From VAZQ01 sp963725185 (lineage in GTDB: Bacteria > Pseudomonadota > Alphaproteobacteria > Rhizobiales > Xanthobacteraceae): DNA of 64,000 bases. Made by a program: the position numbers and the translations under genes. Where the stretch lies: assembly GCA_963725185.1 (NCBI GenBank), contig CAVRXO010000006.1, positions 1,178,001-1,242,000 on the forward strand, written 5' to 3'. A model generated the notes under the pieces. It was given only the letters and a program-made list of their open reading frames with translations, made no database searches and had not been told where the DNA came from. Each line of letters starts with the position of its first letter. The first letter of the stretch is position 1. This document shows, one piece after another, positions 25,321-33,662 of the stretch.

Positions 25321-25902
25321 AGCGACCGCTCCTCGAATTGCGGCTCGTTTTGCGACTTGAGCCATGCCGCGCGCAGCAAGCCGCGCGCACGCCCCAGGCG
25401 CGACATCACGGTCCCGATCGGAACCCCGACGACTTCGGCAATCTCGCGATAGGAGAGATCGCTGATGTCGCGCAACACGATCGCCTCCCGGAACGGCTCC
25501 GGCAGCGCCGCCACCAGCGCGGCAACCGCTTGCGAAGTCGCGCTGGCGCAGGATCGCGGCTTCGGGAGAGCTCTCGCCCTCCTGCCACAGCGGCAAGGCA
25601 TCCTCTGCCGCCTCCGCCAGGTCGCCCGCCGCGCCGGCGCGCCGCGCGAACTCGCTCCGGCAGACATTGCGCAGGATCGCCATCAGCCAAGGCTTAATGG
25701 ATGAAGGCCTGATGGCTTGCCCGCGGAAACCCTCGAAGTGCCGGAATGCGCGCAGGTAGCATTCCTGCGCGGCGTCGTCGGCATCGGCGGCACTGCCCAA
25801 CAGATAGCGGGCGAGCGTGTAGACGTCATCGAGATGCGGCAACGCGGCGTCGCGGAACCGCCGCGCCCTGTCCGCATCCCCGCCCTCGATGCCACCCGCC
25901 AT
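25317..25902 (-). CDS. ECF-family RNA polymerase sigma factor (apparent +1 frameshift)
   Basis: Extracytoplasmic-function sigma factor paired with the downstream anti-sigma. Region 2 is in the start frame (LPHLDDVYTLARYLLGSAAD, DAAQECYLRAFRHFEGFRG, KPWLMAILRNVCRSEFARR). Region 4 is in another frame (LPEPFREAIVLRDISDLSY, REIAEVVGVPIGTVMSRLGR). Removing one base near 25531-25540 joins them as RQRDSQAVAALVAALPEPF. Without the correction, the start frame would read through into the anti-sigma gene, giving a false fusion of 451 residues. ATG 25902 follows a TTG. The stop overlaps the next gene. Confidence 0.85.
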
Positions 25903-26093
25903 CAACCTGTCCCTGGTTCGCCGACTCTCGCCCGCGGCCAGCTCAGCGCCGCGGCCAGGATGCAGGTAGCAGATGCAAGGAGCAAATGTCTCGCGGGCCG
26001 CAGGTTGATCTGGCTGGCCTAAGGTCTAGATCGGGCGAGGCAGCTATTTATTCCCGGGCCTGATAGTGATCTAAGGACCCCAAAGGGAACCCC

Positions 26094-27146
26094 ATGAAAT
26101 TCCTCGATGAAGCCAAGGTTTTCATCCGCTCCGGCGACGGCGGAAACGGCTGCGTGGCGTTCCGCCGCGAAAAGTTCATTGAATTCGGCGGGCCCAGCGG
26201 CGGCGACGGCGGCAAGGGCGGGGACGTGATCGCGGTGGCGGTCGAGGGCCTCAACACCTTGATCGACTACCGCTACCAGCAGCATTTCAAGGCCAAGAGC
26301 GGCCGCAGCGGCATGGGCAAGGACCGCCATGGCGCCAACGCGGACGACGTCGTGCTCAAGGTGCCGGTGGGAACCCAGATCTACGAAGAGGACGGCGAGA
26401 CCTTGCTGGCCGATCTCGCCACGGTCGGGGAGAGCGCGGCGCTCGCCCGCGGCGGCAATGGCGGCTTCGGCAATGCGCATTTCAAGTCCTCGACCAACCG
26501 GGCGCCGCGCCATGCCAATCCGGGCCAGAGCGGCGAGGAGCGCGTCATTCGGCTGCGCCTCAAGCTGATCGCCGATGTCGGCATCGTCGGCTTGCCCAAT
26601 GCCGGCAAATCCACCTTCCTGGCGGCGGTGAGCGCCGCCAAGCCGAAGATCGCCGACTATCCGTTCACCACGCTCAATCCGCAGCTCGGGGTGGCGAGCA
26701 TCGATGGGCGCGAATTCGTGCTGGCCGACATCCCGGGCCTGATCGAGGGCGCCCACTTGGGCGCCGGCCTGGGCGACCGCTTCCTCGGCCATGTGGAGCG
26801 CTGCCGCGTGCTGCTGCACTTGGTGGATGGCACCGGCGAGCATGCCGGCACCGCCTACAAGACCGTGCTGGCCGAGCTTCAGGCCTACGGCCACGGCCTC
26901 GCCGACAAGCCCGAGATCGTCGTGCTCAACAAGGCGGATGCCATGTCGGCCGACGAGATCAAGCGGCAGGCGGCGCGCCTGAAACGCGCCGCCAAGATGA
27001 CCGGCAAGCGATCGCCGCTGGTGGTCTCGGCGGCGACCGGCGAGGGCGTAGCCGAGGTGCTGCGCGCCCTCATCGGGGTCATCGACCAGGCGCGCGCCAC
27101 CGCCGAGCCGCGCGCCGGCGCCAGCGCTCCGGCTTGGCAGCCATGA
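26094..27146 (+). CDS. obgE: GTPase ObgE/CgtA
   Basis: Essential GTPase involved in 50S ribosome assembly and stress responses. 350 residues: the glycine-rich Obg fold (MKFLDEAKVFIRSGDGGNG, GGPSGGDGGKGGDV, RGGNGGFGNAHFKSS) occupies about 1-158, then the G domain with G1 GLPNAGKSTF near 166, the FTT switch in YPFTTLNPQLG, DIPGLIEG and NKADAM. Typical length. It overlaps proB by four bases (ATGA). In many Rhizobiales this pair follows rplU-rpmA closely; here about 9 kb of other genes intervene. Confidence 0.97.
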   Translation: MKFLDEAKVFIRSGDGGNGCVAFRREKFIEFGGPSGGDGGKGGDVIAVAVEGLNTLIDYRYQQHFKAKSGRSGMGKDRHGANADDVVLKVPVGTQIYEEDGETLLADLATVGESAALARGGNGGFGNAHFKSSTNRAPRHANPGQSGEERVIRLRLKLIADVGIVGLPNAGKSTFLAAVSAAKPKIADYPFTTLNPQLGVASIDGREFVLADIPGLIEGAHLGAGLGDRFLGHVERCRVLLHLVDGTGEHAGTAYKTVLAELQAYGHGLADKPEIVVLNKADAMSADEIKRQAARLKRAAKMTGKRSPLVVSAATGEGVAEVLRALIGVIDQARATAEPRAGASAPAWQP

Positions 27147-28285
27147 CCACAGCGTCCATCGCCTCAGCGCCGGTCCTGGCCGACTTCCGCCGCATCGTGG
27201 TGAAGGTCGGTTCCTCGCTCTTGGTCGATGCGGCGGCCGGGCGGGTGAAGGAGGAATGGCTTGCCTCGCTCGCCCAGGACATCGCCGCGCTCCACCGCGA
27301 CAAGCGCGACCTGCTGGTGGTCTCCTCGGGCGCCATCGCGCTCGGGCGCTCGGTGCTGCGGCTGCCGCTCGGACTGCTGCGGCTCGAGGACAGCCAGGCC
27401 GCCGCCGCCGTCGGCCAGATCGCGCTCGCCCGCATCTGGGCCGAGGTGCTCTCGCGCCACGGCATCACGGCCGGACAGGTGCTGGTAACCCTGCAGGACA
27501 CCGAGGAGCGGCGTCGCTACCTCAACGCCCGCTCGACCATCGAGCGGCTGCTGGAATGGCGCGCGGTGCCGGTGATCAACGAGAACGACACGGTGGCCAC
27601 CAACGAGATCCGCTACGGCGACAATGACCGGCTCGCCGCCCGCGTCGCCACCATGGCGAGCGCCGACCTGCTCGTGCTGTTGTCCGATGTCGATGGGCTC
27701 TACGATGCGCCGCCGGGCGAGAGCGCGCATGCCAAGCTCATTCCGCTGGTGACCCAGATCACTCCCGAGATCGAGGCGATGGCGGGAGCCGCCGGCTCCG
27801 AGCTCTCGCGCGGCGGCATGCAGACCAAGATCGAGGCCGGCAAGATCGCCACCCGGGCCGGCACCCATATGGTGATTGCATCGGGCCGCATCCCCCATGC
27901 GCTCGATGCGATCGGCCGAGGGGCACCCTGCACTTGGTTCTTGACGCCGGCCAATCCGGTGACCGCGCGCAAGAAATGGATCGCCGGCTCGCTCGAGCCC
28001 AAGGGCATCCTCATCATCGATGCCGGCGCGGTGGCGGCACTGCGGCGCGGCAAGAGCCTCCTGCCCGCCGGCGTGATCCGGGTCGACGGTCAATTCGCCC
28101 GCGGCGATGCGGTGATCATCCGCGGGCCGGACGGGGACGAAGTCGGCCGCGGCTTGGTGGCCTACGATGCCGGCGACGCCGAGAAGATCAAAGGGCGTTC
28201 GTCGGCCGATATTCTCTTGATCCTGGGGTTCGAGGGCCGCACCGAGATGGTGCATCGCGACCATCTGGTGGTGGGCCGGCATTAG
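27143..28285 (+). CDS. proB: Glutamate 5-kinase
   Basis: First step of proline synthesis, phosphorylating glutamate. 380 residues from MTTASIASAPVLADFRR: an amino-acid-kinase domain (RIVVKVGSSLLVD, VVSSGAIALGRSVL, INENDTVATNEIRYGDND, LLSDVDGLYDAPP) and a C-terminal PUA domain from about residue 285 (GILIIDAGAVAALRRGKSLL). The full length with PUA is typical of bacterial ProB. Translation is coupled to obgE by the ATGA overlap. A proA gene is not adjacent in the window. Confidence 0.97.
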   Translation: MTTASIASAPVLADFRRIVVKVGSSLLVDAAAGRVKEEWLASLAQDIAALHRDKRDLLVVSSGAIALGRSVLRLPLGLLRLEDSQAAAAVGQIALARIWAEVLSRHGITAGQVLVTLQDTEERRRYLNARSTIERLLEWRAVPVINENDTVATNEIRYGDNDRLAARVATMASADLLVLLSDVDGLYDAPPGESAHAKLIPLVTQITPEIEAMAGAAGSELSRGGMQTKIEAGKIATRAGTHMVIASGRIPHALDAIGRGAPCTWFLTPANPVTARKKWIAGSLEPKGILIIDAGAVAALRRGKSLLPAGVIRVDGQFARGDAVIIRGPDGDEVGRGLVAYDAGDAEKIKGRSSADILLILGFEGRTEMVHRDHLVVGRH

Positions 28286-28304
28286 GGTTGCTGGAGCCCA
28301 CACC

Positions 28305-28378
28305 CTTGTCCCGGCCTCGAGCCGGGACCGTTACAAGCGCAGAGTTCCGGACGGTCCCGGCTCAAGGCCGGGACAAGT
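28305..28378. repeat. Family B palindromic hairpin repeat, copy 1
   Basis: Inverted repeat of CTTGTCCCGGCCTCGAGCC and its complement around ACCGTTACAAGC..., arms TCCCGGCCT(C/T)GAGCCGGGACCGT and ACGGTCCCGGCTCAAGGCCG. Nearly the same sequence recurs at 31131-31203 and in halves at 40641-40701 and 40824-40862. Confidence 0.75.
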
Positions 28379-28404
28379 GTGGGTAGGTTGGCGAATCAAA
28401 AAAG

Positions 28405-28436
28405 AAGACCCTGGTGCCGGGGCGGCCCAGGGTCTT
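28405..28436 (-). terminator. Rho-independent terminator (minus strand), perfect 10-bp stem
   Basis: AAGACCCTGG (28405-28414) pairs exactly with CCAGGGTCTT (28427-28436). Read on the minus strand the stem is followed by TCTTTTTT, so it terminates transcription arriving from the small gene at 28539-28757. The plus-strand side has a weaker T-run, and it may also serve proB. Confidence 0.75.
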
Positions 28437-28538
28437 TCGCCGGATGGGTGAGGGGTTGGGGGGCTGGGGGGCACGCCACCCGGCGCGTCGACATCAATCC
28501 CCGGGGCCGAACGTCGTTCCATCGGACTCGTACTTTTT

Positions 28539-28757
28539 TTAAATTTTTTTCCGGCCGGTCTGGGGGCTGTTGCCGCGCCTGCCGCTGCGGGCGGGCGGCC
28601 GGGATTTCGTCCGGGCCGCCAGGTCGGCCGGCAAATCGACCTTGCGGCCATCGGGAAACTCAAGATATCGCAAGCGGATATGGCCTTCGCGGCCCTCGAT
28701 CACGTAGCGGGTGCCGACCGGAAACCGGTTCGGAAGACGAGTAACGCCGGCGCCCAT
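28539..28757 (-). CDS. Small conserved-looking hypothetical protein
   Basis: 72 residues: RLPNRFPVGTRYVIEGREG, then HIRLRYLEFPDGRKVDLP and a basic tail RTKSRPPARSGRRGNSPQT ending GRKKI. The pattern N-R-F-P-V-G-T-(K/R)-Y-V-hxGR ... R-Y-(L/V)-E-F-P-D-G-R-x-(V/h)-D/H-L resembles short proteins found in Bradyrhizobium-type genomes; I recall no function. A perfect hairpin with a T-run lies 100 bp downstream on the same strand, which supports a real transcript. The start could also be an internal codon. Confidence 0.55.
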   Translation of the reverse strand: MGAGVTRLPNRFPVGTRYVIEGREGHIRLRYLEFPDGRKVDLPADLAARTKSRPPARSGRRGNSPQTGRKKI

Positions 28758-28872
28758 GCAAGCCTCCTACGCACGCAACAGCTGCGCAATTGTGCATGCG
28801 AGACATGCCATTTCCGTGACGAAGGTGGGGTTTTGGCAGGACCGAGCTGTGAATTGTTGTGGACCAACAAAT

Positions 28873-29874
28873 TCACAGGCCGAGGCCGTTCTCCGCTGCC
28901 AGCGCCTTGAGGGAGGTCTCGGGGCGGGCGCCCAGGTGGCCGATTACCTCGGCGGCGGCGAGCGCGCCGAGCCGGGCCGCGGTACGGTAATCGGCTGCGC
29001 GCGCGAGGCCGACCAGGAATCCGGCGGCGAACAGATCGCCCGCGCCGGTGGCGTCGACCACGCGCTCGACCGGAACGGCCGGGACAGCCGCGGTTTCCTC
29101 GCGCGAGACCACCAGGCAGCCCTTCTCGCTGCGGGTGATCACCGCGAGGCGCGCATCCCGGCGCAGCGCATCCAGGGCGACATCGAAGTCGGCAGTCTCA
29201 TAGAGGCTGTGCAGCTCGCGTTCATTGGCAAAGACCAGATCGACGGCGCCGGTGCGGATGAGATCCAGGAACTCGGCGCGATGGCGGTCGACGCAGAAGA
29301 CGTCGGACAGCGTCAGTGCCACCCAGCGCTCGGCCGCATGGGCGATCTTGGCGGCCTTGAGAAAAGCCGCCTTGGCGGGCGGAGGGTCCCACAGATAGCC
29401 TTCCAGATAGGTGATGGCGGCGCTCGCGATCGCGTCGGCGTCGACGTCCTCCGGATGGAGCTCCTGGGCGGCGCCCAGATAGGTGTTCATGGTCCGCTCG
29501 CCATCGGGCGTGACCAGCACGTAGCAGCGCCCGGTCGAGGGCCCGTCAGCCGCCGGCGGCGTATCGAAGCCGACCCCCGCGGTGCGGATGTCGTGTCCAA
29601 AGACCTTGCCCAGGGCGTCGCTCTTGATCTTGCCCACGAAGGCCGCGCGCGCGCCGAGGCTCGCCACGCCCACGATCGTGTTGGCGGCCGAGCCGCCCGA
29701 GATCTCGACCGCCGGCCCCATGGCGTCGTAGATCGCGCCCGCCCGGGCCTCGTCGATGAGCGCCATCGTACCCTTGCGCATGCCGTGGGCGACCAGGAAG
29801 TCGTCCTCGGTCCGCGCGATCACGTCGACAATGGCATTGCCAATGCCGATGACGTCGTTGAGCAGTGTGTTCAT
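28873..29874 (-). CDS. Adenosine kinase (PfkB family)
   Basis: Sugar/nucleoside kinase of the ribokinase fold, matching alphaproteobacterial adenosine kinases that salvage adenosine to AMP. 333 residues from MNTLLNDVIGIGNAIVDVI. Family motifs: GGSAANTIVGVASLGAR near residue 60 and the catalytic DATGAGDLFAAGFL near residue 285, where Asp in GAGD is the base. TYLEGYLWDPP and FANERELHSLYE are also typical. The frame is open 14 codons further upstream, but ATG 29874 matches the family. Substrate assignment is by resemblance. Confidence 0.9.
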   Translation of the reverse strand: MNTLLNDVIGIGNAIVDVIARTEDDFLVAHGMRKGTMALIDEARAGAIYDAMGPAVEISGGSAANTIVGVASLGARAAFVGKIKSDALGKVFGHDIRTAGVGFDTPPAADGPSTGRCYVLVTPDGERTMNTYLGAAQELHPEDVDADAIASAAITYLEGYLWDPPPAKAAFLKAAKIAHAAERWVALTLSDVFCVDRHRAEFLDLIRTGAVDLVFANERELHSLYETADFDVALDALRRDARLAVITRSEKGCLVVSREETAAVPAVPVERVVDATGAGDLFAAGFLVGLARAADYRTAARLGALAAAEVIGHLGARPETSLKALAAENGLGL

Positions 29875-30016
29875 GAAGACCCAAAGGGGCGCGTGTGAAA
29901 CCGAAGCGGCGCGCACTATAGCGGTCGAATCCGCGCAGGCAATCGCGCGATCCGGCCGGACCTCCTGAATGCCGGCGCCGGTCGGGGGCGCCCAGCGAAA
30001 ATAGGCTAGCCAGCCC

Positions 30017-30052
30017 CACTCGCTATTCGCTATTCGCTACTCGCTACTTGCT
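30017..30052. repeat. Tandem 7-bp repeats before trpS
   Basis: Short tandem units CTATTCG, CTATTCG, CTACTCG, CTACTTG, CTGCTTC just upstream of the trpS ribosome binding site. Slipped-strand variation is possible here. Confidence 0.6.
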
Positions 30053-30077
30053 GCTTCTCACCCACAGGAGTGCCGCG

Positions 30078-31112
30078 ATGGCATTCAAGGAACGCGTGTT
30101 CTCCGGCGTGCAACCCACCGGCAACCTGCATCTGGGCAATTATCTCGGCGCTATCGTCAAGTTCGTGGCGCTGCAGGAAAGCTACGACTGCATCTATTGC
30201 GTGGTCGACCTGCATGCCATCACGGTGTGGCAGGATCCCGCCGAGCTGCCGCGCGCGATCCGCGAGGTGACGGCCGCGTTCCTCGCCTGCGGCATCGATC
30301 CGAAAAAGCACATCGTGTTCAACCAGAGCCAGGTGGCCGAGCATGCCGAGCTGGCCTGGATCTTCAACTGCGTGGCCCGCATGGGCTGGCTCAACCGCAT
30401 GACCCAGTTCAAGGAGAAGGCCGGCAAGGACCGCGAGAACGCCTCGGTCGGCCTCTACGCCTATCCGAACCTGATGGCGGCCGACATCCTGGTCTATCGC
30501 GCCACCCATGTGCCGGTCGGCGAGGACCAGAAGCAGCACCTCGAGCTGTCTCGCGACATCGCGCAGAAGTTCAACAACGACTTCGGCGCCTCGATCCATG
30601 CGCATGGTTACGGCAGCACCTTCTTTCCGCTGCCCGAGCCGCTGATCCAGGGGCCGGCGACCCGGGTGATGTCGCTGCGCGACGGCACCAAGAAAATGTC
30701 GAAGTCGGACGCCTCGGATTACTCGCGCATCAACCTGACCGACGATGCCGATGCGATCGCGCAGAAGATCCGCAAGGCCAAGACCGATCCCGAGCCGCTG
30801 CCGCACGAGGAGAAGGGCCTGGAGCAGCGTCCCGAAGCCGACAACCTGGTCGGCATCTATGCCGGGCTGGCCGAGACCAGCCGCGCGGAGGTGCTGACGC
30901 AATTCGGCGGCGCGCAGTTCTCCGCCTTCAAGGCGGCGCTGATCGATCTCCTGGTCGGCAAGCTCGCGCCGCTCAATGCCGAGATGCGCCGCCTGATCGC
31001 CGATCCGGCCTATATCGACCAGGTGCTTGCCGACGGCGCCACGCGCGCCCAGGCGCTCGCGGGCGAAACCATGAAGGCCGTGAAGGACATCGTCGGCTTC
31101 GTGCGCCGCTGA
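30078..31112 (+). CDS. trpS: Tryptophan--tRNA ligase
   Basis: Charges tRNA-Trp. 344 residues from MAFKERVFSGVQPTGNLHLG. The class I HIGH signature is HLGN near residue 19, and the KMSKS loop is KKMSKSDASD near residue 204. Also visible are GVQPTGNLHLGNYLGA, VDLHAITV and GEDQKQHLELSRDIA, all TrpS-specific. ATG 30078 has CACAGGAG upstream; earlier in-frame starts (30048) are rejected. It usually sits near murJ and uspA in Rhizobiales; here uspA follows. Confidence 0.97.
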   Translation: MAFKERVFSGVQPTGNLHLGNYLGAIVKFVALQESYDCIYCVVDLHAITVWQDPAELPRAIREVTAAFLACGIDPKKHIVFNQSQVAEHAELAWIFNCVARMGWLNRMTQFKEKAGKDRENASVGLYAYPNLMAADILVYRATHVPVGEDQKQHLELSRDIAQKFNNDFGASIHAHGYGSTFFPLPEPLIQGPATRVMSLRDGTKKMSKSDASDYSRINLTDDADAIAQKIRKAKTDPEPLPHEEKGLEQRPEADNLVGIYAGLAETSRAEVLTQFGGAQFSAFKAALIDLLVGKLAPLNAEMRRLIADPAYIDQVLADGATRAQALAGETMKAVKDIVGFVRR

Positions 31113-31130
31113 CGGCCAAGCCGCGCCTCC

Positions 31131-31203
31131 TTGTCCCGGCCTTGAGCCGGGACCGTTACAAGCTCAGAGTTTCGGACGGTCCCGGCTCAAGGCCGGGACA
31201 AGT
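31131..31203. repeat. Family B palindromic hairpin repeat, copy 2
   Basis: Begins 19 bp past the trpS stop. TTGTCCCGGCCTTGAGCCGG, then GACCGTTACAAGCTCAGAGT and the complementary arm ending GGCCGGGACAAG. It could act as a transcript-end stem. Confidence 0.75.
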
Positions 31204-31320
31204 AAGAGGCCATTTCGGGTGGTGCCATAGTGGTCTTGTCCGGCCACCGGGCGGCGTGGCAGGATTTAGGCTGCGGCGCCGATCAAGATGGCGATCCGGT
31301 GGCCGCCCCGGGGGAAGCCG

Positions 31321-31815
31321 ATGAGCCTCAGGCGGCGCAGCTATGAGCCCGGCCACTCGCCGAAATTCATGGTCGTGATCGACGATACGCCGGAATGCGA
31401 CCGGGCCCTCTATTTCGCCGGCCGCCGCGCGCTGCGCACCGGCGCCGGCGTGCTGATGCTGCGCGTGATCGAGATGCATGATCGAAACCAGCAGTGGCTC
31501 GGGGTCGCCGACATCATGCGGGCGGAGGCGCACGAAGAGGCCAATGCCGCCCTCGACCGCTCCGCTGCGCGCGCCAGCAGCATCACCGGAGTCATGCCGC
31601 AGCGGGTCATCCGGGAAGGCGAGAAAGCCGAGGAAATTCTCAAGCTGATCGAGGATGACGAGGACATCGCGCTGCTCATCCTCGCCGCCAGCAGCGGGAC
31701 CGAAGGACCGGGTCCGCTGGTCGCGAGCCTGGCCAAGACCGCCGGCACGTTTCCCATCCCGGTCGCGATCGTGCCCGGCCACCTGAGCGACGAGGACCTC
31801 GATTCGATGTCGTGA
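31321..31815 (+). CDS. Universal stress protein UspA family
   Basis: Nucleotide-binding stress protein fold. 164 residues from MSLRRRSYEPGHSPKFMVV. It has KFMVVIDDTPECDRALYFAG, IEMHDRNQQWLGVAD, REGEKAEEILKLIEDDEDIA and the C-terminal PIPVAIVPG strand. The usual ATP-binding G-x2-G-x9-G-(S/T) loop is only partly kept as ASSGTEGPGPLVASLAKTAG. ATG 31321 has GGGGGAAG upstream; ATG 31288 is an alternative. In Rhizobiales such a gene commonly follows murJ-trpS and precedes a NifU-like gene, as here. Confidence 0.9.
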   Translation: MSLRRRSYEPGHSPKFMVVIDDTPECDRALYFAGRRALRTGAGVLMLRVIEMHDRNQQWLGVADIMRAEAHEEANAALDRSAARASSITGVMPQRVIREGEKAEEILKLIEDDEDIALLILAASSGTEGPGPLVASLAKTAGTFPIPVAIVPGHLSDEDLDSMS

Positions 31816-31902
31816 TCGGTTGCCTCCGGTCGCGATTCGATGACGGCCACCCCACTCGCGAACAGACTCGCCGGGAGTCCTGTCCCCGAGGCGGGCCTAA
31901 GT

Positions 31903-32045
31903 TAGGGACGCACGGCCTTTCACTCCTTCTCCCCATGGGGGAGAAGGGCGGGATGAGGGGGCTCCGGCGGTGCAATACTGAAAGATCGTGACCCCCTCAC
32001 CCCGCCCCTCTCCCCTTCGGGGCGAGGGAGTGAAAGGCCGTGCCC
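31903..32045. repeat. Family A palindromic repeat, copy 2
   Basis: GTTAGGGACGCACGGCCTTT, then CACTCCTTCTCCCCATGGGG hairpin, GGATGAGGGGGC and the second half CCCCTCACCCCGCCCCTCTC through GGGGCGAGGGAGTGAAAGG. Its ends are near-complementary (ACGCACGGCCTTTCACTCC and GAGTGAAAGGCCGTGC), so the whole element can fold on itself. Confidence 0.75.
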
Positions 32046-32100
32046 TCCTCACTATAGGCTTCGATGCATGCGCTCTATGCGCTTTCCCGGCGGCGCATGC

Positions 32101-32132
32101 TGAGTGGTATAAGCACTGAGTGGTATAAGCAC
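32101..32132. repeat. Perfect 16-bp tandem duplication upstream of the NifU-like gene
   Basis: TGAGTGGTATAAGCAC occurs twice back to back at 32101-32116 and 32117-32132, about 120 bp before the nfu start. Each unit contains TATAAG, which resembles a -10 box. It could be a doubled promoter or operator element, or a simple slippage duplication. Confidence 0.65.
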
Positions 32133-32253
32133 GGCGCACTTCATGAGGCTTGAACTTCCGGCGGGCGGCGCCACCTATTGGAATGGCTGATAAATCAATG
32201 ATCTGCGTCGGCCCTGGGAGGCGCGCCGGGCCGCGCGGGTGAAGGAGACAGCG

Positions 32254-32820
32254 ATGTTCATTCAGACCGAGCCGACCCCCAATCCGGCGACCCTCAAGTT
32301 TCTACCCGGGCGCTCCGTGCTGGCCCATGGGACGCTGGAGATGCGCGACAAGGCGGCCGCCCAGCAGTCCCCGCTGGCCGAGCGCCTGTTCGGGATCGAC
32401 GGCGTGAGTGGCGTCTTCTTCGGCTCCGACTTCATCTCGGTCACCAAGACCGGCGGCGAATGGCAGCAGCTCAAGCCCGCGATCCTGGGCGCCATCATGG
32501 AGCACTTCATGTCCGGGGCGCCGGTGCTGCACGCCGAGGATCAGGCTGCGGGGGCCGAGACCGCGCAGGACGAATTCTTCGCCCCGGAGGATTCCGAGAC
32601 GGTCGGCGTCATCAAGGATCTGATCGAGACCCGCGTGCGGCCGGCCGTCGCCAATGACGGCGGCGATATCACGTTCCGCGGCTTCAAGGACGGCGTCGTC
32701 TATCTGGACATGAAGGGGGCCTGCTCGGGCTGCCCATCGTCCACCGCGACCTTGCGGCATGGCATCCAGAACCTGCTGCGTCACTACGTCCCGGACGTGC
32801 TGGAAGTCCGGCCGATGTAG
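32254..32820 (+). CDS. NifU-like Fe-S cluster carrier (Nfu type)
   Basis: Scaffold or carrier that delivers [4Fe-4S] clusters to target proteins. 188 residues from MFIQTEPTPNPATLKFLPG. An Nfu N-terminal domain (TPNPATLKFLPG, GVFFGSDFISVTK) precedes the NifU C-terminal domain with the cluster-binding C-x2-C in GACSGCPSSTATLRHG near residue 156. The two-domain layout is the mitochondrial/alphaproteobacterial NFU1 type. ATG 32254 follows GAAGGAGACAGCG. The usual downstream neighbour tsaB is present. Confidence 0.95.
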   Translation: MFIQTEPTPNPATLKFLPGRSVLAHGTLEMRDKAAAQQSPLAERLFGIDGVSGVFFGSDFISVTKTGGEWQQLKPAILGAIMEHFMSGAPVLHAEDQAAGAETAQDEFFAPEDSETVGVIKDLIETRVRPAVANDGGDITFRGFKDGVVYLDMKGACSGCPSSTATLRHGIQNLLRHYVPDVLEVRPM

Positions 32821-32965
32821 GGCGCGCCCGTCATGCCGGCGGGCTGCGCAAGCCCGTCGGTGCGTGCCGAATTGCTTCGTCCGCCAACGGGCGCTTGCGT
32901 GCGGCCGCTTTAGTCGGCACCTTGGCTGCCGCCGCGCGGGCCATCGCGCGACCAACCTAGCCACC

Positions 32966-32991
32966 ATGCGTGTCCTTGATGCGTGTCCTTG
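32966..32991. repeat. 13-bp tandem duplication spanning the tsaB start codon
   Basis: ATGCGTGTCCTTG is repeated at 32966-32978 and 32979-32991. Only the second copy is in the tsaB frame. Recent slippage is the likely origin. Confidence 0.7.
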
Positions 32992-33662
32992 CCATTGACT
33001 GCGCGCTCGACGCCTGCGCGGCCGCCATCTTCGACAGCGATTCCGGCGCCATCATCGCCAGCGAGACCCGCCTCATGGCGCGCGGCCATGCCGAAGCCCT
33101 GATGCCGTTGATCGCACGGGTGATGGACAACGCGGAGATCGAGTTCAAGGAGCTGGACCGCATCGCCGTCACCGTGGGACCCGGCAGCTTCACCGGCCTT
33201 CGGGTCGGCATCTCGGCCGCGCGCGGCATCGCGCTGGCGGCAGCCAAACCCGCCGTCGGCCTGACCACGCTCGCCGCCCTGGCGGCTCCCCATATCGCCA
33301 ACGACGACACCACGCCGGTGGCGGTCGCGATCAATGCGCGGCATGACAACGTCTACATGCAGGTCTTCAGCGGCAACGGGCGCAGCTTGCTGGCGCCGCG
33401 CGTGGCGCCGTTGCGCGAGGCGGCGCGGGCAGCCTCGACCGGACGCGCGCGGATCGTCGGCTCGGCGGCCGGCCTGGTGGCCGCGTCATGGCCGAGCGGC
33501 GAACCGCCGCCGCTGCTGGTCGACCAGCGCGGGGTACCCGAGATCGCCTGGATCGCGCGGCTCGGCGCCGCCGCCCTGGAAACCGAGGCGCCGCCCAAAC
33601 CGCTCTACTTGCGCCCTCCCGACGCGCAGCCGCAACTTGCCGCCAGGCTGCCGCGCCGATGA
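32979..33662 (+). CDS. tsaB: tRNA t6A synthesis protein TsaB
   Basis: Partner of TsaD and TsaE in making threonylcarbamoyladenosine 37 on tRNA. 227 residues from MRVLAIDCALDACAAAIFD: an ASKHA fold lacking catalytic metal ligands, with LAIDCALDACAAA, RIAVTVGPGSFTGLRVGISA near residue 60 and AINARHDNVYMQVF. TVGPGSFTGLR is the family hallmark. The start lies in the second copy of the 13-bp duplication; a GTG at 32970 is in frame. The stop overlaps rimI (ATGA), a standard pair. Confidence 0.94.
   Translation: MRVLAIDCALDACAAAIFDSDSGAIIASETRLMARGHAEALMPLIARVMDNAEIEFKELDRIAVTVGPGSFTGLRVGISAARGIALAAAKPAVGLTTLAALAAPHIANDDTTPVAVAINARHDNVYMQVFSGNGRSLLAPRVAPLREAARAASTGRARIVGSAAGLVAASWPSGEPPPLLVDQRGVPEIAWIARLGAAALETEAPPKPLYLRPPDAQPQLAARLPRR

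Noticed and set aside
24547..25902. Single protein fusing a sigma factor to its anti-sigma factor
   Set aside because: Sigma region 4 is found in another frame, with its stop overlapping the anti-sigma ATG; the apparent fusion comes from the frameshift near 25535.
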